A stretch of DNA of 64,000 nucleotides from Yamadazyma tenuis (Eukaryota > Ascomycota > Pichiomycetes > Serinales > Debaryomycetaceae). This document shows, piece after piece, positions 1 through 8,320 of the stretch (positions are counted from its first letter, which is position 1; every line of letters starts with the position of its first letter). The translations under genes and the position numbers were made by a program. The notes under the pieces were generated by a model. That model was not told the origin of the DNA, searched no databases, and saw only the letters and a list, made by a program, of their open reading frames with translations. The stretch lies in NCBI RefSeq assembly GCF_029203305.1, contig NC_089461.1, positions 744,001 to 808,000 on the forward strand, read 5' to 3'.

Positions 1-2597
1 GTAAACGAGATCCTTTGGAACAGCTACGCATTCCCGACAACCGGGTCTACGAAAGTATAGGCCATGAGATAAACCTAAGCCGGGCCGATCGAAGAAAAAG
101 TGCACAGCCGGTCACCTATTCACTAAAGGATCTTATACCACCAATTTCGCTACATTCAACTCGATCTAATCACAGAACAACAAAACCCAATACAAGGGCC
201 AGCCAGCCCCCACAAATATTACTGTCAGAACCTACGGAAGAAGTATCTGCTTCCAAAAGCAGTCAATTAAGAAAGACAGCCGTACTACTTGATAAGAAAT
301 TCATGATTACAGTTAAATACCCTGATAAATACAAGTGTGTGTTTGATAAACATAAACCAAGTGCCAAACCTGACCCCAAACCAAGTGCAAAACCTGACCC
401 GAAACCCGTGATAAGAAAACTTGATCCCAAACCCGTCACCAGGAAACTGGATCCCAAACCTAATTCCAAACTGGAGATGGAAAAACCTGATCCTGAGCTT
501 GATAACAAAGACCTTCCATATAGAGGGATTCTACCATATCCTGATTGTATTATAAATGATACGGATCCCACTAGACAAGATCGAGAGCTTTTCCAAAAGC
601 TCCAGGAACAAATTGAAAAGAAGAAAATACCAGAAAACCCCATGACAGACGAATACGAATCAAGTTATCTCAAGTCTCAGATCAAAGCGATCCGATTCCG
701 CCAGTATGAGATCGATACCTGGTACACCTCACCTTACCCGGAAGAATACTCTCAGTGTTCCACCTTGTACATTTGTGAACATTGCTTGAAATACATGAAG
801 TCTTCATTTTCCTATGAACGTCATCAATTGAAAAATTGCAACATGTCCAACAAACACCCACCGGGCGTCGAGATATACAGAGATGCCCGAAATAGGGTTG
901 CAGTGTGGGAGGTAGATGGCAGGAAGAACATCAATTACTGTCAGAGTTTGTGTCTTTTGGCCAAATTGTTTCTCAACTCCAAAACCTTGTACTATGACGT
1001 TGAGCCGTTTATTTTTTACGTCTTGACAGAAATAGATCCACTAGATCCATCGGTGTATCATTTTGTTGGCTACTTCTCCAAGGAGAAGTTGAATAGCTCT
1101 GACTATAATGTTTCCTGTATTCTCACCTTACCGATTTATCAGCGTAAAGGCTATGGTCACTTGTTGATTGATTTCAGTTACTTATTATCGAGGAATGAAT
1201 TCAAGTTCGGAACCCCTGAGAAGCCTTTAAGTGACTTGGGACTACTCAGTTATCGAAATTACTGGAAAATATCTATGGCTTATAGGTTGAGAACCTTGTA
1301 TACCAAGTACTTGGGCAACATTGAAAGTGGACGTGCTAGTGATGTCATGATATCAATTGAAAATCTTTCCAAGCTCAGTGGGATGACCCCATCAGACGTG
1401 GTGGTAGGTTTAGAACAACTCGATGCTTTGGTTAAGAACTCAAAGACCAATACGTTTGGGATTGTCATAAATTTAGAAAAAATCGACTCAGTAATAAGCC
1501 GATTTGAGGCTAAGGGCTATGTCACTTTGGACTACAGCATGCTATTGTGGAAGCCAATGTTGTATGGGCCTTCAGGAGGTATCAACTCGACTCCAGCAGT
1601 TGTGCCATCTCAAAATCCCACAGATAATGCTCCAAACTCCCAACCTCTCCACAACAGTATAGGGTTATTGACCAGCTTCATGAAAGATGATATTGATAAT
1701 CCTTACACTTTTGAAGAAGAGGCGTTCAAAGAGGTGGAGATTTCCCGAGAAGCTCCCAAAGAGTTCGTTCCCGAAGAGTTGACCTTGGGTAATTATGTGA
1801 TCTGCTATCCAGGAATGAAGATGAATAAGGGTCGCAGAGAGTCATCTGTTCCGCATTCGTTGAAGTTTAAATCTATGAATAATGACATGGACGAATCAGA
1901 GGATATGGTGGACGACTCATCCCCCGAAGAGATTGACAGAGAGGTTGAGTTGGAAGACAAGTCAGAGTCAGATTTTGAAGCGTACTTAGACATGGATGAA
2001 GACGAAGAAGAGGACGTAGAAAGAGAAGAGAGACCACATGCGCTAGGTGAAGTAGAGGATGACGATGACGAGGACGATGATGAAGATGACGACGATGAGG
2101 AAGATGATGAAGATGAAGTAAACGAGGATGACGAAGAAAACGAAGAAAACGATGAAAACGGAGAAGATGAAGAAGACGAAGATGAAGAAGAAGATGATGA
2201 TGAAGATGACGAAGATGAAGAAGACCAAGTAGTTGAAATAGAAAACGGCATGGAAGCGGTTATGGATGGACTACCACTAGAAGCACAAGACCACCATATA
2301 CACCAAGAAATTGAACCTCACCACCGTGGAGTTGATGAACCTCTCAATGCCTATGGGCTCATCTCACAGACAGACGATACCGAGTATGAAGATGCCATAA
2401 CCGATACCAACATATTTTTTGACGAAGACGACTTGCACTCGGAGTTTCCCCAGTTTGAGTCGGTGAGCTTTGATACTCCTCAACCCAAAAGGAGCCAACT
2501 GCTGCCGTCAAGTGAAAATGGCACAAAGTCTGGAAGGTTCATCATGCTGAACTCTCCTCCAGCAACACCCACCAGACGACTTAGAAACAGATTCTGA
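1..2597 (+). CDS. SAS3: MYST-family histone acetyltransferase, Sas3-like (5' partial)
   Basis: Acetylates histone H3 as the catalytic subunit of a NuA3-type complex (family knowledge). The frame is open from the first bases of the window (reads K-R-D-P-L-E-Q), so the true start lies upstream. Visible parts in order: a Lys/Pro-rich segment with repeated D-P-K-P units (about 358-470); the MYST C2HC zinc finger (ICEHC...H...C, about 770-840); the acyl-CoA loop QRKGYGHLLIDFSYLLSR (about 1140-1190) preceded by the catalytic-type Cys in SCILTLPIYQ; and the Glu-containing GTPEKPLSDLGLLSY (about 1210-1250). The probable autoacetylated Lys is in SKTLYYDVEPF. A very long Asp/Glu tract (about 1900-2240) follows. 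The acidic C-terminal half and the size (at least 860 residues) fit Sas3 rather than the shorter Esa1 or Sas2. Confidence 0.9.
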   Translation, partial: KRDPLEQLRIPDNRVYESIGHEINLSRADRRKSAQPVTYSLKDLIPPISLHSTRSNHRTTKPNTRASQPPQILLSEPTEEVSASKSSQLRKTAVLLDKKFMITVKYPDKYKCVFDKHKPSAKPDPKPSAKPDPKPVIRKLDPKPVTRKLDPKPNSKLEMEKPDPELDNKDLPYRGILPYPDCIINDTDPTRQDRELFQKLQEQIEKKKIPENPMTDEYESSYLKSQIKAIRFRQYEIDTWYTSPYPEEYSQCSTLYICEHCLKYMKSSFSYERHQLKNCNMSNKHPPGVEIYRDARNRVAVWEVDGRKNINYCQSLCLLAKLFLNSKTLYYDVEPFIFYVLTEIDPLDPSVYHFVGYFSKEKLNSSDYNVSCILTLPIYQRKGYGHLLIDFSYLLSRNEFKFGTPEKPLSDLGLLSYRNYWKISMAYRLRTLYTKYLGNIESGRASDVMISIENLSKLSGMTPSDVVVGLEQLDALVKNSKTNTFGIVINLEKIDSVISRFEAKGYVTLDYSMLLWKPMLYGPSGGINSTPAVVPSQNPTDNAPNSQPLHNSIGLLTSFMKDDIDNPYTFEEEAFKEVEISREAPKEFVPEELTLGNYVICYPGMKMNKGRRESSVPHSLKFKSMNNDMDESEDMVDDSSPEEIDREVELEDKSESDFEAYLDMDEDEEEDVEREERPHALGEVEDDDDEDDDEDDDDEEDDEDEVNEDDEENEENDENGEDEEDEDEEEDDDEDDEDEEDQVVEIENGMEAVMDGLPLEAQDHHIHQEIEPHHRGVDEPLNAYGLISQTDDTEYEDAITDTNIFFDEDDLHSEFPQFESVSFDTPQPKRSQLLPSSENGTKSGRFIMLNSPPATPTRRLRNRF
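1900..2240 (+). repeat. GAN-rich low-complexity tract coding for Asp/Glu
   Basis: Imperfect GAT/GAC/GAA/GAG triplet tract inside the Sas3 gene, coding for an almost pure Asp/Glu run. The opposite strand reads as an apparent Ser-rich ORF (1805-2251), an artefact of this composition. Such tracts are prone to length change. Confidence 0.85.
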
Positions 2598-2657
2598 CCT
2601 TCTAGTTATTGTACAATATTCTACCTGTATAAATAATGTAAAATATACACTGATAAA

Positions 2658-3899
2658 TTACACCTTGAATAGTTTACACGAGTTTTGGTAAACCGAGTCT
2701 ATAAACGTTTCGATCTCTTCATCTGTGGTATACCCATGTAACTTACAAAGAATTTCTGCCACCAAGCCCACAAACACCGGTTCATTTCTAGATTTGAAAA
2801 GCGGACTAGCAAGTTGGCCTATTCTATCAGAACCATTGTGTCCGTGCGGTTGTAATGCAGCAGCAGCAGCTTGGTATTTTTCGAAATTCTCCTTTTTGAT
2901 TGAAGGAAATGGGAGAAAGTCGTCCATCTTGATGGGCTGCTGCTTCTTGGTCGGCTGCTGCTTTGTTTTGCCCACCACAGGCTCAGGGTTAGGTTCTAGT
3001 GGTTCTGTGTGAGTTTCAAGTGGTCGCGTTTGAGTCTCGGGAAAGAACTTGTTGGGGTACGGAGTTAGATACTTGTATCCGGCGTGGCTCTTTCGGATTT
3101 CACACCATGGAGCATCTGTTTCTATCATCAACTTGTGTTTTGGAATCAACCGAGCCACCTGCAAGTTTTCCTCTGATTTCAAAGAACAACCATTTATGCC
3201 AATATAAAATCCCAACTGCAACAACTTTTCAAGTTCTTGCTCTGTACCCGTGAACGAGTGAACCACCCCGTTTCCTCGTTCAATACTTCCATCGTCTATG
3301 AATGGTCTCAACACTTCGATGAAGTCTTCACACGCATTTCTCATGTGGAGGAACAATGGAAGTTCCAAGTGCTTTAATGACGCAATCACCTCCAATTGTT
3401 TTCTGAACATGGTGATCTGCTGTTCCTTCGAGGAGTAATGAAGTCTATCGTAGTCAAGCCCGATCTCGCCGAATGCTTTTACCGTACCTCTTTGTACACC
3501 GGTTTCCACCAAATTCTTAATTTGAGCCAATTTCTCGTCGCTCTGCGGTGACAACTGGTCGCCAATATAGAATTCCTCCGCTACAGTACAGGGATGGACA
3601 CCAACTGTTGAGTAGAAGTCGTTGGGAAACTGGTCGCACAATTCAAAGTGCTCTTGGCTCTCCTTGATGGTAGAGGCGGTTACTAGCATCTTCGAAACGT
3701 TAAAGAGATGAGCTCTTTGGATCACCTGGGGAAGATCGGGTGGATGTTTTGGAGTGGTGGAGTGGTTATAAAGGCCCTGGAACATCGGATCCGAGAAGTT
3801 GACACCTATGTCAAAGTATTGTGGTTTCCACCTTTTGACAGCACTCATAGTTAAGCTTCTTGTGGATAATCTTAAATGACCCTTTCCAGGCAAGTACAT
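2658..3899 (-). CDS. TatD-family metal-dependent deoxyribonuclease
   Basis: Metal-dependent 3'-5' DNase of the TatD/TATDN1 family; the S. cerevisiae counterpart is YBL055C (about 418 aa, here 413). Motifs in order: DIGVNFSDPMF (about residues 30-40), STVGVHPC, GEIGLDYDR, LPLFLHMRNACEDF, VVHSFTGT and LMIETDAPWC, which supply the His/Asp/Glu metal ligands of the TIM-barrel. A Pro/Lys/Gln-rich insert (about 285-325) separates the last motif from a C-terminal helix. The first ATG (3899) adds about 17 residues that are basic with no acidic residue, resembling a mitochondrial presequence; a second ATG lies at 3848. Divergent from the next gene with only about 40 bp between starts, so they probably share a promoter. 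Identity of the family is clear; localisation is inference. Confidence 0.88.
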   Translation of the reverse strand: MYLPGKGHLRLSTRSLTMSAVKRWKPQYFDIGVNFSDPMFQGLYNHSTTPKHPPDLPQVIQRAHLFNVSKMLVTASTIKESQEHFELCDQFPNDFYSTVGVHPCTVAEEFYIGDQLSPQSDEKLAQIKNLVETGVQRGTVKAFGEIGLDYDRLHYSSKEQQITMFRKQLEVIASLKHLELPLFLHMRNACEDFIEVLRPFIDDGSIERGNGVVHSFTGTEQELEKLLQLGFYIGINGCSLKSEENLQVARLIPKHKLMIETDAPWCEIRKSHAGYKYLTPYPNKFFPETQTRPLETHTEPLEPNPEPVVGKTKQQPTKKQQPIKMDDFLPFPSIKKENFEKYQAAAAALQPHGHNGSDRIGQLASPLFKSRNEPVFVGLVAEILCKLHGYTTDEEIETFIDSVYQNSCKLFKV

Positions 3900-3941
3900 C
3901 TACCAACAAATTCTTGGGTGCGATTTTCTCTTGAGATAGCC

Positions 3942-4538
3942 ATGGCAGAGGATATAGATAAGTATCTTTCATCCACCGAACGGGAGTCTGTTCGAGACAG
4001 AGAGATCGCCCGGATCATCTCGTGTCATATCCAAGATCTGTTTCATGTTCTTGACCTCGACCCGGCCGATACACTGGATTTGCAAACCCAGGTCAAAAAA
4101 GCGTTTCGCAAGAAGTCACTTCTCGTACATCCAGACAAAACAGACCACAAGGACGCCCCCACAGCTTTCGATAGACTTAAACGAGCACAAGCTTTTCTCT
4201 CTGATGATGGGGAGCAGCCAACGGCAATCAGACAGAAACTTGTGGATATTTATGCACATATTCGCCAGAATCATTCTGGGGATATAAGCGTTGTACGGAA
4301 AAAAGTGGCAGAGATACTCGAGGAAGATAAACGACTAGACAACATTGAGCAGGAACAGCAGGATGCACGTGACGCCCAGTTGCGAGAAGAGCAGGAGAAC
4401 CGTAAGCAGGAGATACTTTTGAAACGGGAAATGGCCTCCAAGTGGGAAGACCTGCGAGATTCCCGGGTGGCCAACTGGAGGCTGTTTGTGAACAAGGTCG
4501 ACAAGAAGAAGAAGAAAAAGAAGAAGGTTTTGGCATAA
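3942..4538 (+). CDS. J-domain protein, DNAJC8/Spf31-like
   Basis: 198-residue DnaJ-domain protein. The J domain spans about residues 30-95: LFHVLDLDPADTLDLQTQVK, then AFRKKSLLVHPDKTDHKDA with the essential HPD, then AFDRLKRAQAFL. A charged coiled-coil region follows (repeated Glu/Lys/Arg, about 110-180), ending in a Lys-rich tail that could act as a nuclear signal. This arrangement matches the DNAJC8/Spf31 family of splicing-associated nuclear J-proteins, which would stimulate Hsp70 ATPase. The reading frame is open further upstream to 3876, but that would overlap the divergent TatD gene; the ATG at 3942 (MAEDIDKYL) fits family N-termini better. The partner Hsp70 is unknown. Confidence 0.78.
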   Translation: MAEDIDKYLSSTERESVRDREIARIISCHIQDLFHVLDLDPADTLDLQTQVKKAFRKKSLLVHPDKTDHKDAPTAFDRLKRAQAFLSDDGEQPTAIRQKLVDIYAHIRQNHSGDISVVRKKVAEILEEDKRLDNIEQEQQDARDAQLREEQENRKQEILLKREMASKWEDLRDSRVANWRLFVNKVDKKKKKKKKVLA

Positions 4539-4606
4539 TGTATAATATACGTTCTCTTAATTAGTATATGTGGAGTCCGCGGTTTTAACAAATTCAGAAG
4601 ATAACT

Positions 4607-5425
4607 ATGAATGATAGTAATAAGCAGCAAGAATTGTTGAATACCTTATTACAGTTAGCAGAAAAAGAGAAGAAAAACGGTAACACTTCCATCACCCAAG
4701 ACAAGCTCAACAACCTTTCCAGTTATATTATCAATCACAACAAGCAGAACCAGTTTAACAAGTTCAACACTTATTATCCAGTGCCTGAACCTGAGCCCCT
4801 CCCACTAGATAAAACTCCTACACAAAACCCCATCAACAAATACAGTCCGTTGTTCAAGAAGTTCACTCTTCCCGCCAAGAAGACCACCACAACCGTACGG
4901 AAGTTCAACAAGAAGTCTACCTTCAAAAAAACTGAAAATTTGATCATAGGCATACTCGAAACCTTAGCCAATATATTGGATAACCTCCACCTATTCTCCA
5001 AATTCCCCATGTTTCCACAGAAGCTTTTAGGCTTGTTGAAGCAAACCAACAAACTATGGATCTTAATACTTATATTTCTTATTCGAAAGACCGTGAGTCA
5101 GTTGTTGAATTTGATTAAGAAGGAAAATAAGATCAAAGTGGAGTTAAAGATAGTCAAGGAATCCTCCAATAAGATGTTTGACAACACGATCTTGAAAAAG
5201 TATGAGAAGGTGTTGAAGGACTTGAAATTCGACAAAACCATGTTGATTTTAGAGTTGTTTGGTAACTTTCTCGACTTGGGATTCAACTTCATTGAGTCCT
5301 ACGGGGTACCGGTACCAGATTGGTTCATGAACATCTTGAACTTTTCCAGCATGTTCATGACGATCTACAGAATGAACAAGGACGACGAATACATTGACGA
5401 CGACGTGACGGAAGAGTTAATATAG
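4607..5425 (+). CDS. Putative Pex11-family-like peroxisomal membrane protein
   Basis: 272 residues, not firmly identified. The N-terminal about 100 residues are polar, Asn/Lys/Pro rich and probably disordered. The rest has hydrophobic stretches: LIIGILETLANILDNLHLF (about 105-125), LWILILIFLIRKTVSQLL (about 148-165), and a C-terminal pair around LELFGNFLDLGFNFIESYG and WFMNILNFSSMFMTIYRM (about 212-258). The last part resembles the C-terminal half of Pex11-type membrane elongation factors, where a conserved segment is followed by a final membrane helix. This is a resemblance seen by eye, not a domain hit. It ends in an acidic tail. Compact gene between the J-protein and the carboxypeptidase. 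Confidence 0.5.
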   Translation: MNDSNKQQELLNTLLQLAEKEKKNGNTSITQDKLNNLSSYIINHNKQNQFNKFNTYYPVPEPEPLPLDKTPTQNPINKYSPLFKKFTLPAKKTTTTVRKFNKKSTFKKTENLIIGILETLANILDNLHLFSKFPMFPQKLLGLLKQTNKLWILILIFLIRKTVSQLLNLIKKENKIKVELKIVKESSNKMFDNTILKKYEKVLKDLKFDKTMLILELFGNFLDLGFNFIESYGVPVPDWFMNILNFSSMFMTIYRMNKDDEYIDDDVTEELI

Positions 5426-5496
5426 CTGATGAAATATCTAATACCACTATTTATTGTAATGTGCGGCTTCTGTTTATCGTAGAAAATCCAACTCTC

Positions 5497-7251
5497 ATGA
5501 ACGATCCTTTATTACCTATCAATTCCCAACCAAAGCGAACCAAGAAGCTTCTTCCTAAAGTGCTTGCAGTCGCTGCCATAGTGGTGCTTTGTGGATACAA
5601 GTTTTTGAAATTAACCCCCACAGTCCAATTGTCTGACGGCTTGTGCCCTATCAGTGATAAGATTGACCCAGCTCCCTACGTTTATGATGTATCAAAAATT
5701 GGCCAGATTTTGAAAGATAAGGAGTATATCGATGAGGTAGTGGAAAGGTGGTCTGGGGCCATTCAAATTCCTTCAGTTTCCAACGATGTGATGGTTAACC
5801 CCAACACCACTGATGATTTAGAGGAATTATACCGGTTAGAACCCGCTTGGAAGCAATTCACAAAATTGCACGAATACCTCGAGAAACAGTATCCTTTGAT
5901 CCACAAACATTTGAAGGTTGAGAAGGTCAACAAGTTCTCCATATTGATCACCTGGCAAGGTTCTAATACCAAGCAGAAACCCATCTTGTTAACTGCTCAC
6001 CAAGATGTTGTTCCAGTTCCTGATGAGACTCTTGATCAATGGAAGTATCCACCATTTTCAGGGGCTGTTGATGGTGACAGAATCTATGGAAGAGGATCAG
6101 GAGACTGCAAGGACTTGCTTATGGCGTTGTTTGAAACGGCCGAGTTGTTATTGAAGGAAGGTAAGTTTCAACCTCAAAGAACCATTTTATTTGGATTTGG
6201 CTACGATGAAGAAAGTCAAGGTACTGGTGCCGTTGAGTTGAGCAAGTTCATATTTGAGCGGTACGGGCCAGAGTCTTTATATGCTTTGATTGACGAAGGT
6301 GACCAGGGGTATGTTCAGCAGTTTGGTAGGTATGTTATACCAATTCCAACCGGAGAGAAGGGCCATTTGAATTCTGAAATCGAGTTGTTTACTCCTGGTG
6401 GTCACTCGTCGGTACCACCAAAGCACACTAGTATTGGTATCATGGCCAAGTTGATTGACCGGATTGAAAGTGTCGATTTCTCGCCTGCCATAACCAATGC
6501 AAACCCTTTAATGAACGCATTACAGTGTATGGCAGAGCATGGACAAATTGAAAAGTCTTTAAAAAGCGATATTATAAAGGCTGTTTTTGATGCCAATGCC
6601 AACAAGAAGTTGGTGGAATACTTATCAAAAGACCCATCTACCGAGTTTCTTATCAAGACCAGCCAGGCAGTAGACATAATCCAAGGTGGAGTCAAATCCA
6701 ATGCTTTACCAGAATATGTGTCTGTGGTGGTCAACCATAGAATCTCTGCAGAAGAATCTGTCGAGTCCACTAGCAAGAAGATTCTTGATGATATCAAGTC
6801 AATTGCCACCAAGTTCGACTTGGGAATTGTATTTGAAAACAAAACCATTGTGGAAAAGACTAAAAATGGCTACTTCAACTACGTCTTGAACGAACTGTTG
6901 GAGCCATCTCCAATTTCACCCATTGACACTGCTGCTTGGAATACCTTCACCGGTGCCTTACGATACTTGTATGAAGATGTGATGAACCCAGGACTCAATG
7001 AGACATTTGTGGCGATTCCTGCTTACGCTGCTGGAAACACTGACACCAAGGCTTACTGGGACTTGACTGCAAATATTTACAGATATCTGCCATATATTGG
7101 AATTGTTGAAGGCGAAGACGAAGTTGCACGAGGAATACACTCCCTCAATGAGTGGTCTTCCATCTCTGGGCATATGGCCACCATTAGTTTCTATTATTAC
7201 TACTTACAGATCGTGGATCAGATTGCTGATGATACATTAATTTCTCAATAG
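5497..7251 (+). CDS. CPS1: Vacuolar carboxypeptidase S-like (M20 family Gly-Xaa carboxypeptidase)
   Basis: Zinc-dependent exopeptidase releasing C-terminal residues from peptides in the vacuole, supplying amino acids under nitrogen limitation (known for Cps1). 584 residues from the ATG at 5497; the frame opens slightly earlier but without an ATG. A signal anchor lies at about residues 19-38 (LLPKVLAVAAIVVLCGYKFL), so it is a type II membrane precursor with a short cytosolic tail. M20 motifs: LLTAHQDVVPV (metal His), YGRGSGDCKDLL (bridging Asp), FGYDEESQG (catalytic Glu pair), LIDEGDQG, and GIHSLNEW near the C-terminus (last metal His). A CTG codon at 7087-7089 lies in IYRY-x-P. It could be one of several Cps1 paralogues in the genome. 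Confidence 0.87.
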   Translation: MNDPLLPINSQPKRTKKLLPKVLAVAAIVVLCGYKFLKLTPTVQLSDGLCPISDKIDPAPYVYDVSKIGQILKDKEYIDEVVERWSGAIQIPSVSNDVMVNPNTTDDLEELYRLEPAWKQFTKLHEYLEKQYPLIHKHLKVEKVNKFSILITWQGSNTKQKPILLTAHQDVVPVPDETLDQWKYPPFSGAVDGDRIYGRGSGDCKDLLMALFETAELLLKEGKFQPQRTILFGFGYDEESQGTGAVELSKFIFERYGPESLYALIDEGDQGYVQQFGRYVIPIPTGEKGHLNSEIELFTPGGHSSVPPKHTSIGIMAKLIDRIESVDFSPAITNANPLMNALQCMAEHGQIEKSLKSDIIKAVFDANANKKLVEYLSKDPSTEFLIKTSQAVDIIQGGVKSNALPEYVSVVVNHRISAEESVESTSKKILDDIKSIATKFDLGIVFENKTIVEKTKNGYFNYVLNELLEPSPISPIDTAAWNTFTGALRYLYEDVMNPGLNETFVAIPAYAAGNTDTKAYWDLTANIYRYLPYIGIVEGEDEVARGIHSLNEWSSISGHMATISFYYYYLQIVDQIADDTLISQ

Positions 7252-8320
7252 AATATACTACTTTCTTATCCGAAAGTAGCGTTGTTTCAATATTAAAGAT
7301 GAGTGCATTAGGGGTAAATTAATTACCCTATTCATGTGGTTAGACTGTTTTACAAACTGTCAAGTTAGGGGCTAATCATCTGATGATAACGAACCTATGA
7401 CAGTACCTATTAAATAGTCTATATCGTATGTGAAAGTTTAGGTTAATCAATAATGTTGCCATTTGATCGCTGAGAGGGCAGTGGAACACTTTCAAGGAGG
7501 AAGTACAAGATACAATAACGTTGAAATTTAGTCTTCCACCTCATGAAGAATTGGTTAAAAGGCAATGAGAATACCTTGTAAAATGATAGTCTGTAACTCT
7601 GACTCGTTTTCCCATTGTGACTTGTGATTTGAATCATCTCGAACACCAAGGAAGACAGGGTATTCGTATTGCAACCTTCACGAGGATGTTGTGACTGTTG
7701 TTGCAAGGCAAACAGTTTTCGACTTGGCAACTAATCTGAGCGGGTTCGTTTTCGAATTGTGATTGCAAGAGTCGTTCAGCCATAGGTTTAGAACCCTTCT
7801 TAACGATGAAATGATTAATGTAGGGGGAAATACTTCAGCAACTTAGAATTTAAAAATACAATACTAGCCCAGAAATGTATCCTCCCATTTCTTTAATGGT
7901 TGCGAAAATTGCTGAAATTCAAAGAATGCAACTAGAAGATTACATAGAAGAGATTTAACCAATGTCATTGACGAAAATTGACACTCTTCCAGGGTTCAAT
8001 GTAAGGTTTTATTTTTTCTGGTTTTGTTCTTTCTGGAGAGATGAATCAAGACCAAAAGATTCAATCAACTATATAAATGTTGCATAATTTGCATTTGTTT
8101 CATCACGTCAAAATCAATATTAATGAATAACAATACAAGCTTAAGAAGCAGAAATTGGAGAAAAAAAGACTCACTCTTCATATTCTTAGAATTGAAACAC
8201 TGCTTACTAAGTCATATAGTTTAACTTTCATGTCAATTTGGACGACCTTCTGACCCAGAAAATACTGATCTGGATTTATTATCGCGCCAAACACATTTTT
8301 GCAATTAGTGCACCTCTGTC
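7252..8320 (+). other. 1.07-kb intergenic region with no gene recognised
   Basis: Between the carboxypeptidase and DSL1. It is AT-rich, with only a short unconvincing minus-strand ORF (7443-7730) of no recognisable family and no tRNA-like boxes. A TATATAA-containing stretch near 8070 might be promoter or an old LTR fragment, but no matching terminal repeat was found. A small inverted repeat (ACTTTC...GAAAGT, about 7260-7277) just after the carboxypeptidase stop may aid transcript termination. Confidence 0.5.

Noticed and set aside
1805..2251. Minus-strand ORF coding for an almost pure Ser protein
   Set aside because: It is the antisense reading of the Asp/Glu tract of Sas3; GAN triplets read in reverse give TCN/TTC-type codons. 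No independent evidence for a gene.
7443..7730. 95-residue minus-strand ORF in the spacer before DSL1
   Set aside because: Composition and lack of any recognisable motif suggest chance; it may be promoter sequence of DSL1.
8060..8130. Possible solo LTR or LTR fragment around a TATATAA stretch
   Set aside because: No TG...CA ends with a matching second copy, target-site duplication or primer-binding site could be found.
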